A stretch of DNA of 64,000 nucleotides from UBA9926 sp913064795 (lineage in GTDB: Bacteria; Pseudomonadota; Gammaproteobacteria; Pseudomonadales; Azotimanducaceae), in NCBI GenBank assembly GCA_045560765.1, contig JBJKZD010000006.1:1-64000 (forward strand), written 5' to 3'. The notes beneath the pieces are model-generated. The model saw only the letters and a program-made list of their open reading frames with translations, did no database searches and was not told where the DNA came from. Below, piece after piece: positions 36,618 through 45,015 of this stretch. The translations under genes were made by a program, and so were the position numbers. Positions within the stretch are counted from its first letter, which is position 1; every line of letters starts with the position of its first letter.

Positions 36618-38174
36618 TCAAGGACGCATACCCCACAGCGCTGGTCCCTTTAATGCCTCGAGGGTCGGCTCAATCCAATCCGTCCATTGACACAACTTTT
36701 GGCGGGTTTGACGCGGATCGATCAGTTCATGGACCGAAAAACTTTCCATCAGAGGAAACGGAGACCTTTGGCTTAAGAGTTTCTCCTCCAGCTCGGCCCG
36801 CTTGGCCTCGGGATCGTCTGCGGCTTCTATTTCTCGACGAAAAGCCACCGCTACCCCGCCTTGGACCGGCAGAGCGCCAATCTCATAGGAGGGCCAGGCG
36901 AGTTTGTAGGTGTTCGGGGCAAAGTGAGCTGCAGAGGCAACTCCAAAGGACTTGTGCACAGCAACGGTTGCCCAGGGTACGGTCGATTGGACCGCAGCGG
37001 CCACTGCGCTCATGCCATAACGAATCGTACCCAAAGCCTCAGCATCCGGCCCAAGCATAAATCCGGGCTCGTCTAAGAAATTAACGATCGGAACGTGGAA
37101 CGTTTCACACAACTCCATCATTCGCTTCGCCTTTTGCGACCCACTGGCAGTCATTGCGCCAGCGTAATGACGACAATCATTCGCGATTACCCCAACCGGT
37201 AGACCGTTAAGACGCGCGAATCCGATGATTTGCCCCCGGCCGTACTTGGGTGCAAGTTCAAGAAATGATTGGTGATCCATCACCGCCTTGATGATTTTAC
37301 GCATCTCAAAAGGCCGACGTAGGTCTTTTGGCACAACCGACAACAATGATTCTTCCGCGCGATCAACTGGGTCACTACAAGCTTCTCGGCTCGGAACATC
37401 CCAGACGTTCTGCGGTAAATAACCCAGAAACGTCCGCATGGCTTCAAAAGCTTCCTGCTCAGAATCGACCACCGCGTCCACCACACCACTTTTCTCATGA
37501 ACTCGATATCCACCGAGTGCCTCTTTCGACAGCTCACGACCCAATGCTCGCTCCACCAATGCCGGACCTGCGACCATCACCTGAGAGAGCTCTCGAACCA
37601 TGACTGAGAAGTGCGAGGCAGCCAATCGTCCCGCCGGAAAGCCGGCCACAGGCCCTAGGGCCGCTGAAACAACTGGAACAACGCCCATCGTATCGGCAAT
37701 AACTTTGAATCGGGGCTCTGAAAATACTGGAGAACCGACGGTTTTAGGTCCTGAGCCGCTTGAGGGCGCCACGCTGCCACCACCGCCTTCCAGCAAACGG
37801 ACCAGCGGCACCTTGTAATGCAGCGCGAGCTCTTCCGCATAGACGCTTTTACGCAGGCCTGAGGCATTAGGCGAACCACCCTTGAGTGTAAAATCCTCGC
37901 CACCCACCACCAGTCGCCGTCCGTTAACTTGACCAAACCCAACCACATAGTTCGCGGGACTGAAGGATTCAATGTCACCTTCATCATTCTTTTCCGCAAA
38001 TCCGGCCCCTGGTCCCTGCTCAACAAAAGAATCCGGATCAAGGAGACAGTCAATTCGCTCACGAATGGTCAAACGTCCTTTCGCGTGCTGCCGAGCAATG
38101 CCTTCAACCCCACCCTGCTCCAAAGATCGATCCTTGCGCGCTTGAATCTCAGCGACTTCCTTCTCCCAAGACAT
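36618..38174 (-). CDS. acyl-CoA carboxylase carboxyltransferase subunit (PccB/MccB-like)
   Basis: 518-residue carboxyltransferase of biotin-dependent acyl-CoA carboxylases. It starts with the family segment HAKGRLTIRERIDCLLDPDSFVE and has the acyl-CoA-binding half about 20-260 and the carboxybiotin half about 270-510 (GFARLNGLPVGVIAND, FLDEPGFMLGPDAE). The biotin carboxylase and carrier subunit are not adjacent, so the partner is unknown and propionyl-, geranyl- or methylcrotonyl-CoA cannot be told apart. A sodium-pump decarboxylase is unlikely without membrane partners. Confidence 0.9.
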   Translation of the reverse strand: MSWEKEVAEIQARKDRSLEQGGVEGIARQHAKGRLTIRERIDCLLDPDSFVEQGPGAGFAEKNDEGDIESFSPANYVVGFGQVNGRRLVVGGEDFTLKGGSPNASGLRKSVYAEELALHYKVPLVRLLEGGGGSVAPSSGSGPKTVGSPVFSEPRFKVIADTMGVVPVVSAALGPVAGFPAGRLAASHFSVMVRELSQVMVAGPALVERALGRELSKEALGGYRVHEKSGVVDAVVDSEQEAFEAMRTFLGYLPQNVWDVPSREACSDPVDRAEESLLSVVPKDLRRPFEMRKIIKAVMDHQSFLELAPKYGRGQIIGFARLNGLPVGVIANDCRHYAGAMTASGSQKAKRMMELCETFHVPIVNFLDEPGFMLGPDAEALGTIRYGMSAVAAAVQSTVPWATVAVHKSFGVASAAHFAPNTYKLAWPSYEIGALPVQGGVAVAFRREIEAADDPEAKRAELEEKLLSQRSPFPLMESFSVHELIDPRQTRQKLCQWTDWIEPTLEALKGPALWGMRP

Positions 38175-38466
38175 AGTTTTCCTCTCATCAACCTCGAACA
38201 GACCACCGCGCTAACATTGCGCGAACTAAAGCAAAGCTATCAAACGACGAATTCTGACCCTTTTTGAGGGTTTGACGTAAGCATCGTTACGCCACAAGTA
38301 CACAAATCGTTCGAATTAGGATCAAATCTAGCAAGACCTGGGAGAACATGCTATTTTTCGCCTACGAGTCAGGGTATTTCCGCGTTCGACCATCACAATA
38401 ACGACACAGCCTCGGGGTTACTCGACCCCCTGATAGGCAAGGCTGTCATTTTAGAGGATCCACATT

Positions 38467-39609
38467 ATGCTCATCGCCGTCCCTACTGAATCTCTTGCGA
38501 GTGAACGGCGCGTCGCGCTGATTCCCGACGCAGCCAAGAAACTGGTAAGAGCAGGCATTGATGTCTGTATCGAACGGGGCGCAGGTCTGCGCTCAGGATT
38601 TGCGGACACTGACTATGAAGCAGTCGGCGCAACCCTATCCTCCGATGCTGACGAGCTGCTGGGCAAAGCGGACATGGTGCTGCGTGTACGCAAACCCGAC
38701 CTTGCCGACGTGGGCAAACTCAAGTCAGGGGCCATCCACATCAGCTATCTTGATCCTTACAACGAGACAGACTTGGTCGATGCCTTGGGCGCCGCCAATG
38801 TCACTGCCGTCAGTATGGAAATGATCCCAAGAACAACCCGGGCGCAGAAGATGGACGCTCTAAGCTCCCAAGCGAATCTCGCGGGTTATGTGATGGTGGT
38901 GCTAGCGGCACAACAGCTTGATCGTATTCTACCGATGATGATGACGCCAGCGGGGACGCTCAGTCCAGCGAGAGTCTTTGTCATTGGCGCTGGCGTTGCT
39001 GGCCTTCAGGCCATTGCAACTGCCAAGCGTCTGGGCGCAAGAGTAGAAGCCTTCGACACACGTGCGGTCGTTGCAGAGCAAGTGCAATCTCTGGGTGCAA
39101 AATTTGTAGAAATTGACTTGGGTGAAACAGGACAAACCAAAGACGGTTACGCCATGGCGCTGACCCCCGAGCAGTTGGAGTTGCAGCGTCTCGGGATGAA
39201 AGATGTTATCAGCCAAGCCGATATTGTCATTACCACTGCCCAGCTCTTTGGGCGACCTGCCCCCCGCATCGTTACAGCGGATATGGTCGCAGCGATGAAA
39301 CCAGGTGGCGTTATTGTTGATATGGCAGTGGACTCCGGCGGGAATGTTGAAGGCTCAATTCCCGACCAAACTGTTGATATTGGAGGGGTCTCGATCATTG
39401 GCATGTCGAACTTGCCTGCTCAGGTTTGCAAAGATGCCAGCCAAATGTATGCAGCAAATTTAGTGAACTTGGTCTCAGAGTATTGGGATGCCGAGGAAAA
39501 AACTTTCAACCTCAATATGGAAGATGACATTTTACAAGGTTGCGTGATTACCCACGGCGGGGCCTTGGTCAATGAGGCTATCAAATCGTTACGTGGCGAA
39601 GGAGCTTAG
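38467..39609 (+). CDS. pntAA: NAD(P) transhydrogenase alpha subunit, NAD-binding part
   Basis: 380-residue cytoplasmic domain I of the proton-translocating transhydrogenase, which moves hydride between NADH and NADP. It starts MLIAVPTESLASERRVALIPD and has the dinucleotide-binding VIGAGVAGLQAIATAKRLGA and the mobile-loop region TKDGYAMALTPEQLE. In E. coli this is fused to the membrane part; here the alpha subunit is split, as in Rhodospirillum. It is the first gene of pntAA-pntAB-pntB. Confidence 0.95.
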   Translation: MLIAVPTESLASERRVALIPDAAKKLVRAGIDVCIERGAGLRSGFADTDYEAVGATLSSDADELLGKADMVLRVRKPDLADVGKLKSGAIHISYLDPYNETDLVDALGAANVTAVSMEMIPRTTRAQKMDALSSQANLAGYVMVVLAAQQLDRILPMMMTPAGTLSPARVFVIGAGVAGLQAIATAKRLGARVEAFDTRAVVAEQVQSLGAKFVEIDLGETGQTKDGYAMALTPEQLELQRLGMKDVISQADIVITTAQLFGRPAPRIVTADMVAAMKPGGVIVDMAVDSGGNVEGSIPDQTVDIGGVSIIGMSNLPAQVCKDASQMYAANLVNLVSEYWDAEEKTFNLNMEDDILQGCVITHGGALVNEAIKSLRGEGA

Positions 39610-39613
39610 TATC

Positions 39614-39904
39614 ATGGAAATTGTATTTCTCACTTTTATTCTTGTTCTATCGGTATTTCTTGGCTTTGAGCTCATCTCTAAGGTGCCAGCGACCCTACAC
39701 ACACCCTTAATGTCCGGCGCCAATGCAATATCGGGAATCACTCTGGCTGGGGCATTTCTTGCGGCCGGCACGACCAGCAATGAGATGGCTAGCTGGCTTG
39801 GAGGCGCGGCCGTGGCCTTCGCAACCGTCAACGTGGTGGGTGGATACCTCGTTACCGACCGCATGCTCAGCATGTTCAAAAGCAAGCGGAGCACACAATC
39901 ATGA
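39614..39904 (+). CDS. pntAB: NAD(P) transhydrogenase alpha subunit, membrane part
   Basis: 96-residue membrane protein with three hydrophobic helices (about 3-22, 35-55, 62-85), matching split-type PntAB. It contains LHTPLMSGANAISGI, a segment tied to proton transfer. ATG at 39614 follows GGAG; it lies 4 bases after the pntAA stop. The stop codon overlaps the pntB start as ATGA. Confidence 0.95.
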   Translation: MEIVFLTFILVLSVFLGFELISKVPATLHTPLMSGANAISGITLAGAFLAAGTTSNEMASWLGGAAVAFATVNVVGGYLVTDRMLSMFKSKRSTQS

Positions 39905-41268
39905 GCATCGATCTAATTGCAAACCTAGCTTACATTCTTGCCGCGGCGTTATTCATCTTTGGCCTAAAGATGTTGGGCTCTCCCGCGACGGCGAAGCGCG
40001 GCAACCTTTTATCATCGACCGCGATGTTGATCGCGGTAGTATCAGGATTAATCAGCGCTGACGTCGTCAGTTATGAAATCATAGTCGGCGGTATGTTGGT
40101 GGGCGGCGTCGTCGGCGCACTGGCGGCCCGCTTGGTCGCCATGACCAGCATGCCAGAGATGGTCGCCTTGTTTAACGGTTCAGGCGGTGCTTCGAGCCTG
40201 CTTGTTGGATGGGCTACGCTCTACCTTGGCACGAGCGACACCACCACCTTTACAGCGGCGACGATTGTGCTTGCCATCCTAATCGGTGGTTTAACCTTCA
40301 CCGGTAGTCTCATTGCATACGGCAAACTCAGCGAACGCATTAACAGCGCCGCGGTTGTTTTCCCGATGCAGCGATTCTTAAATGCTGCGATCTTGCTCGG
40401 CATTGTTACCTGTGCGGTGATGTTCTGCCTCGAGCCTTCGGCAACGTCCCCTTATCTTTACGCCTTGCTAGGCTTAGCGCTTGTGCTCGGTGTGATGGCG
40501 GTCATCCCAATCGGCGGTGCAGACATGCCAGTCGTCATTTCTTTGCTCAACAGCTACTCGGGCATCGCTGCCTGCGCAGCTGGGTTTGCAGTGGGCAACA
40601 ATATCTTAATCGTGGCTGGTGCCCTTGTTGGGGCCTCTGGAATCATCCTGACCAACATCATGTGTAAGGCCATGAACCGCTCTCTCACAAATGTGCTGTT
40701 TAGCGGCTTTGGCGCTGTGAAGTCAGCCAAGGCGGTTGAAGGCGAGGTTAAACCTGTTTCTGTGGAAGATGCATACTATATTCTTGAAGCGGCTTCGAAC
40801 GTGTGCTTCGTGCCCGGGTATGGCATGGCTGTCGCGCAAGCCCAGCATGTTGTTAAGGAACTCGGAAAGATCCTCGAGGCGAACGGCTGTGAGGTCTCCT
40901 ACGCCATTCATCCGGTAGCGGGACGAATGCCAGGTCACATGAACGTGCTCCTTGCAGAAGCTGACGTCCCCTACGAGCAACTCGTTGAAATGGACGATAT
41001 CAACCCTCGCATTGAGAACGTCGATGTTGCAATCGTGATTGGCGCGAACGACGTTGTGAACCCGAGCGCACGAGAAGATTCGGACAGTCCTATCTACGGA
41101 ATGCCGATTATCAATGTTGATCAAGCGCGCACTGTCTTCGTTCTCAAGCGCTCAATGGCCTCTGGCTTTTCGGGGGTCGATAATCCCCTGTTCTTTGGCG
41201 AAAACACACGGATGCTGTTTGGCGATGCTAAAGAAAGTATCTCTGGTGTCATTGGCGAATTCGGTTAA
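39901..41268 (+). CDS. pntB: NAD(P) transhydrogenase beta subunit
   Basis: 455-residue beta subunit. Nine or so membrane helices occupy about 1-260, followed by the cytoplasmic NADP-binding domain III with VPGYGMAVAQAQHVVKEL, IHPVAGRMPGHMNVLLAEA and IGANDVVNPSAREDSDSPIYGMP. It is coupled to pntAB by ATGA. The operon supplies NADPH from NADH using the proton gradient, and closes with a hairpin at 41348. Confidence 0.96.
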   Translation: MSIDLIANLAYILAAALFIFGLKMLGSPATAKRGNLLSSTAMLIAVVSGLISADVVSYEIIVGGMLVGGVVGALAARLVAMTSMPEMVALFNGSGGASSLLVGWATLYLGTSDTTTFTAATIVLAILIGGLTFTGSLIAYGKLSERINSAAVVFPMQRFLNAAILLGIVTCAVMFCLEPSATSPYLYALLGLALVLGVMAVIPIGGADMPVVISLLNSYSGIAACAAGFAVGNNILIVAGALVGASGIILTNIMCKAMNRSLTNVLFSGFGAVKSAKAVEGEVKPVSVEDAYYILEAASNVCFVPGYGMAVAQAQHVVKELGKILEANGCEVSYAIHPVAGRMPGHMNVLLAEADVPYEQLVEMDDINPRIENVDVAIVIGANDVVNPSAREDSDSPIYGMPIINVDQARTVFVLKRSMASGFSGVDNPLFFGENTRMLFGDAKESISGVIGEFG

Positions 41269-41347
41269 TCGACCGTTGTGCGGCTCGGATTGATGCAACG
41301 TTGGGATTGGCTGATGATCAACCGACCCATTGAGACCCTAGAAATCA

Positions 41348-41386
41348 AGGCCGCATTCAGCGTGTATCTCGCTCTGAATGCGGCCT
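41348..41386 (+). terminator. 13-bp perfect inverted repeat after pntB
   Basis: AGGCCGCATTCAG (41348-41360) pairs with CTGAATGCGGCCT (41374-41386) across a 13-base loop, 79 bases after the pntB stop. The stem is strong but no T-run follows, so it may be a processing or mRNA-stability structure, or a rho-independent-like stop of low efficiency. Confidence 0.5.
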
Positions 41387-41645
41387 GATACCGATAAGCC
41401 AATGCCTCCCGTTTTTCTCTCGCATCAACCAACACAAAGACAACGCCAAGCAGTCAGCACGTTCCGAAAGCGCTTTTGCCTCAGGATCTAAGCGCGCCTC
41501 AAAACCACCTCGACGTCGACATTACAACCAAAGACTCAACTGATGCTCCAAACCACGTCTCAATGACTGCTGAGCTTCAGAGTGCTTGCGTCATTAACCG
41601 TCAAGTCCGGTCTCATGAGGTTATCTCCCTTTTTTGACAGCCGTC
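41387..41645. other. gene-free spacer
   Basis: Between the pntB hairpin and the end of the small peptide gene no open frame, repeat or terminator of note is seen. Confidence 0.5.
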
Positions 41646-41810
41646 CTACTCTGACAGCACTTCGATCGTGACCAATGCCGCAGCAATAGGATATCCAAAC
41701 GCCATCGTCACTGGCGAAAAACTTGAAATCGACGCGATCATTGCAGCCGCATCGACCAATTCAAGGCCACCTTCTACCGACTCCAACTGTTGTGTATTGA
41801 GTGTTCTCAT
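41646..41810 (-). CDS. double-glycine leader peptide, bacteriocin- or signal-like
   Basis: 54-codon gene starting ATG at 41810, six bases after a clean AGGAG. The first 15 residues, MRTLNTQQLESVEGG, fit the double-glycine leader consensus LSxxELxxIxGG: Leu at -12, Leu at -7, Val at -4, Gly-Gly at -2/-1. Cleavage would release a 39-residue peptide, LELVDAAAMIASISS and onward, hydrophobic, without Cys and without any Lys, Arg or His; acidic residues give it a net charge near -4. A larger frame to 42035 reads through upstream DNA and is less likely. No C39-peptidase transporter or immunity gene is visible nearby. It could be a class II bacteriocin-like or signalling peptide, or a chance leader-like sequence. 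Confidence 0.6.
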   Translation of the reverse strand: MRTLNTQQLESVEGGLELVDAAAMIASISSFSPVTMAFGYPIAAALVTIEVLSE

Positions 41811-41844
41811 TGAATCTCCTTTTTTATTGTAGGGTCTGTTTTTC

Positions 41845-41884
41845 GTGACAATCGAATCGCTCCACGAGGATTGATTCGAGTCAC
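41845..41884. promoter_or_regulatory. interrupted inverted repeat upstream of the small peptide gene
   Basis: GTGAC-AA-TCGAATC (41845-41858) pairs with GATTCGA-GTCAC (41873-41884): 12 bp with a 2-base bulge and a 14-base centre. It lies 35-74 bases upstream of the peptide start on the minus strand, next to a TACAAT -10-like box (41827-41832). A dyad at this position could be an operator. It is also in the shared region of the divergent serine hydrolase. Confidence 0.45.
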
Positions 41885-42052
41885 CCCAGGCATTATCCAA
41901 TAAGGATCGTGTTCGCCCGTGAGCGCACCTCTCGAACCTAGGTAAGGCGCAGCGCGGGTTCCTGTCAGACGACGCCACAACAAACACCTCGAAGACGTAG
42001 GGCTCTCGGTCCGCCCCGTGGTACTCTTTCAGCAAACGACTCGGAGGCCCTT

Positions 42053-43219
42053 GTGACCGACTTCAAAGACGCCGAAACCGCAGCGCCGCTGGCGCTCGAT
42101 CCAGATGCCCTTCAGCAACTGCTTGAAAAAGCTGAGCGGAGTGTCAGTGAAGAGGGCCTGCCCTCTGTTCAGATTGCGCTCGCGTATCGCGGCGAAATCA
42201 TCGCCTTTGAGACGTTTGGTGATGCAACCAATGCGGCGCTTTACCCAATCTTTTCTGCCACCAAAGCAATGACCGCAGCCCTTACTTGGCTATCAATCCA
42301 GTCTGGAGATCTCGATATTGACCGACCCGTTAGCGATTGGATTCCAGAATTTGCCGGCGGCGAAAAGTCCGCAGTCCGGGTTCACCACCTGCTGACGCAC
42401 ACCGGGGGTTTTCCCAACGCACCTTTTAAACCAACAGACTACTGGGATCCAGACAGGAAGCGAGCGCGCTTTAAACAATGGCGCCTCGATTGGCCCCCAG
42501 GGACAGCCTTTACCTACCATCCGAGTTCGAGCTTTTGGGTCTTGGCAGAGATCCTAGAGATCATTCACAAGCAAACATTCTCCTCAATGATCCAAGATCG
42601 CATTGCAGAACCCCTTTCGTTGACCGATTTATGGGTTGGCTGCCCAGAGCATCAGCAGCACCGTATTGTGGACATCAGCTACGTCGGGGATGGCCCTTCG
42701 GAGGCTGACTACGCCGCGCGGAATCTGTCACCACCACCGATCACTGAAGTCACTGAAGAGGCCATCACACGGTTCAACACAGCTGAGACTCGGCAGGTCC
42801 CTATTCCAGGTGGCGGCGGTTATACCTCCGCGGCAACCCTTGCGCTCTTTTATCAGGGGCTGCTGGGATTCAATCAAAATTCAGGACACTTTTTAAAAAC
42901 GCCGTGGCGGGAAGCCACCCTCTTAGAAGCCCGCAGAGTGCGAACCGAAGGTCTCAAAGACCCGTTCCTGGGTATCGATGTACTGCGCGGGTTAGGCATC
43001 GTTATCGCAGGTGAGACAAACCGTCACCTGCGAGGCTTTGGCCATCTCAATAGTCCTGAAGCTTTCGGACACAACGGCGCTGGTGGACAAATTGCCTGGG
43101 CCGACCCGGAGACCGGCATTAGCTTTGCCTATTTGACCAACGGCCACGATCGCAACCCCTTCCGACAAGGCAGTCGCGGTGTGAGTCTTTCCAATAAGGC
43201 AGCCGTCTGTCTGAAATAA
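42053..43219 (+). CDS. serine hydrolase, class C beta-lactamase/EstB-like
   Basis: 388-residue protein of the beta-lactamase/transpeptidase-like fold. SATK at 68-71 is the SxxK catalytic motif. Tyr155 in FTYHPSSSFW stands for the YxN position, and FGHNGAGGQIAWADP supplies the HxG-like third motif. No signal peptide is seen, so it is probably a cytoplasmic esterase. The start is GTG at 42053 after CGGAGG. It is divergent from the double-glycine peptide gene, with 242 bases between. Confidence 0.88.
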   Translation: MTDFKDAETAAPLALDPDALQQLLEKAERSVSEEGLPSVQIALAYRGEIIAFETFGDATNAALYPIFSATKAMTAALTWLSIQSGDLDIDRPVSDWIPEFAGGEKSAVRVHHLLTHTGGFPNAPFKPTDYWDPDRKRARFKQWRLDWPPGTAFTYHPSSSFWVLAEILEIIHKQTFSSMIQDRIAEPLSLTDLWVGCPEHQQHRIVDISYVGDGPSEADYAARNLSPPPITEVTEEAITRFNTAETRQVPIPGGGGYTSAATLALFYQGLLGFNQNSGHFLKTPWREATLLEARRVRTEGLKDPFLGIDVLRGLGIVIAGETNRHLRGFGHLNSPEAFGHNGAGGQIAWADPETGISFAYLTNGHDRNPFRQGSRGVSLSNKAAVCLK

Positions 43220-43339
43220 TGATCGATCAATCCAGTCGCCCTGCGGTCATTTTCGCGGATCTTCGGTCCAGGGCGTGCCCCCCCTTATTCCACGGGTCCG
43301 AATTGCGTTCATTTAAAGCTGCCGCCGCGAACTTCTTCA

Positions 43340-44086
43340 TCATTGATCGGTTAGCAGGGTCCTCGAGCGGATAGAAACATTAACGCCGCAGAGGTCAACG
43401 GGCGCTGCGTCCTGTAGCGTTTTATTCGGGCTCGAATTTAAAGCACATAGCTCAAATGCAATAATCCCCCTCCCAGGCGATTCTGCGGGTGGCTCAAATC
43501 GAACCTCCCCTCCGTCACTCATCCGAAGGAAATATCCGTGTCTCGACCGTTCCGCGGTTGTGCCTAATAAATCTGCCCACAAATTTGCCACTTGATCCGG
43601 GGTCTCGACCTCGAGGGTTACGCTCAGCAAATCCCCGGTTGCCCGTGCCCGCCGGTCTTGCCATCCTGGTCCCGCCCATACCCAGTCATCAACTGGCCGC
43701 ATTTCATCAAAGGAAACGATGGCACCCCCCATATCCTTGGGATGGACGTGAAAGGCAGAGACTTCCGGCCGCTCCGTCTCCCAAATTTTTCGTAGACCGC
43801 GGCTTAAGACCCGCTCGTTAACAGGCTTTAGGTCTTCGACTTGAAAGAGCAGCATATAGCCGCAATCGCCGCCCCGTCGCGTCAGCATTCTACCCGCGGC
43901 CGTCTCCTCTTGAAACGGCGCCACAACTTCAACAAACGAGTTGCCCGTTGGAACGACGATATTCTTGAGGCCGAATTCTTCAACGCCGACATCCGAATAG
44001 GCCGTGTCAAAGTCCAACACAGGTTTCAACCGATGCTCTGCTTCAGAAAGATTTGCTGCTACCATAGCCACTTGTCTTAACCACAT
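43340..44086 (-). CDS. VOC (glyoxalase/bleomycin-resistance) family protein
   Basis: 248-residue protein with two VOC-type modules: VAMVAANLSEAEHRLKPVLDF at the N-terminus with NIVVPTGNSFVEVVAP, then a second module with LLSVTLEVETPDQVANLWADLLG and FEPPAESPGRGIIAFEL. The conserved His/Glu metal ligands are partly replaced. Function unknown; some relatives act on hydroxyacid or dioxygenase substrates. It stands alone. Confidence 0.85.
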   Translation of the reverse strand: MWLRQVAMVAANLSEAEHRLKPVLDFDTAYSDVGVEEFGLKNIVVPTGNSFVEVVAPFQEETAAGRMLTRRGGDCGYMLLFQVEDLKPVNERVLSRGLRKIWETERPEVSAFHVHPKDMGGAIVSFDEMRPVDDWVWAGPGWQDRRARATGDLLSVTLEVETPDQVANLWADLLGTTAERSRHGYFLRMSDGGEVRFEPPAESPGRGIIAFELCALNSSPNKTLQDAAPVDLCGVNVSIRSRTLLTDQ

Positions 44087-44171
44087 ATGTAGAAACCTTT
44101 AATTTTAGCTTGAGTATACAAATCGAGAGCAAAAATTTCGCGCCGCTTTTAACGCTTTGGAGAGACCCACA

Positions 44172-44940
44172 ATGAATCCCATGAAAAACTTAAATCACCT
44201 AACGCTAATTTTAGGGACTTGTTGTTGCCACGGCAAGCAGCGCTGAGCCTCAAAGCACATCCGAGAAAATCCAAGCGGCTCTAGATCATGAGCGACGTTC
44301 GGAGCAGGAGTCGGCGCGGGACAGGAACCGAAAACCTCTCGAAACACTAGAGTTTTTTAGACTTCGAGATGATATGACCGTACTGGAAATCATGCCCGGT
44401 GGAGGATGGTATACGCATATTTTGGGGCCCGTCTTGGCCGAAAACGGACAACTCATCCTCGCCATCGGTGCCGAGCGTACGGGTGAGAGAGTCAAAGACC
44501 TGCCCGGATTCGAATCTACCACCGTCATCCCCTTCGATCGCTCAAACTTCTCTAGGGCGCCCGGCAATCGAATGATGGACCTTCCAGAATTTAGCTTGGG
44601 ACTCACGAAAGTCGACCTCGCCCTAACATTTCGAAACCTTCACAACTTCACCCCTGAGGGACGCCAAAGCATCAACAAAGCTGTGTTCGACTCCCTAAAG
44701 AAAGGCGGCTATTACGGGGTCGTCGATCATACACGACGCCATATGCAAGGCCACTCCACAGAGGTTTGGCGCCGAATGGATCCGGTATTGGCCATCCAAG
44801 AAATTCAGGCCATCGGTTTTGAATTAGTAGACCACTCAACCCTGCATTACCGCCCAGATGACGAATTACGGTATGAGGTTGGTAGAAAGTCAGTCACCGG
44901 TAATACCGATCGCTTTACCCTGCTTTTCGTTAAACCCTAG
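44172..44940 (+). pseudogene. SAM-dependent methyltransferase with signal peptide, one frameshift
   Basis: ATG at 44172, preceded by GGAGAG, opens a signal-peptide frame MNPMKNLNHLTLILG that ends at a stop after 24 codons. Removing one G of the GGG at about 44214-44216 continues as GLVVATASSAEPQ and joins ALDHERR..., LETLEFFRLRDD and the methyltransferase body. The intact downstream part (from ATG 44374, 188 residues) carries the SAM-binding MTVLEIMPGGGWYTHIL, then FRNLHNF and GVVDHTRR. The family normally has both parts and acts in the periplasm. So this is a gene broken in its signal sequence, or a one-base sequence error. Translation from 44374 would give a cytoplasmic fragment. Confidence 0.85.
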
Positions 44941-44971
44941 GACGTCAAGCTCCTTGTGGCGACAGCGGCCC

Positions 44972-45004
44972 AAAAAAAAGCCGGAGATAACTCCGGCTTT
45001 TTTT
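44972..45004. terminator. bidirectional rho-independent terminator
   Basis: AGCCGGAG / CTCCGGCT form an 8-bp stem with loop ATAA (44979-44998), flanked by an A-run on the left and a T-run on the right. It lies between the convergent methyltransferase and acyl-CoA dehydrogenase genes and serves both. Confidence 0.92.
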
Positions 45005-45015
45005 ATCACTGACCA

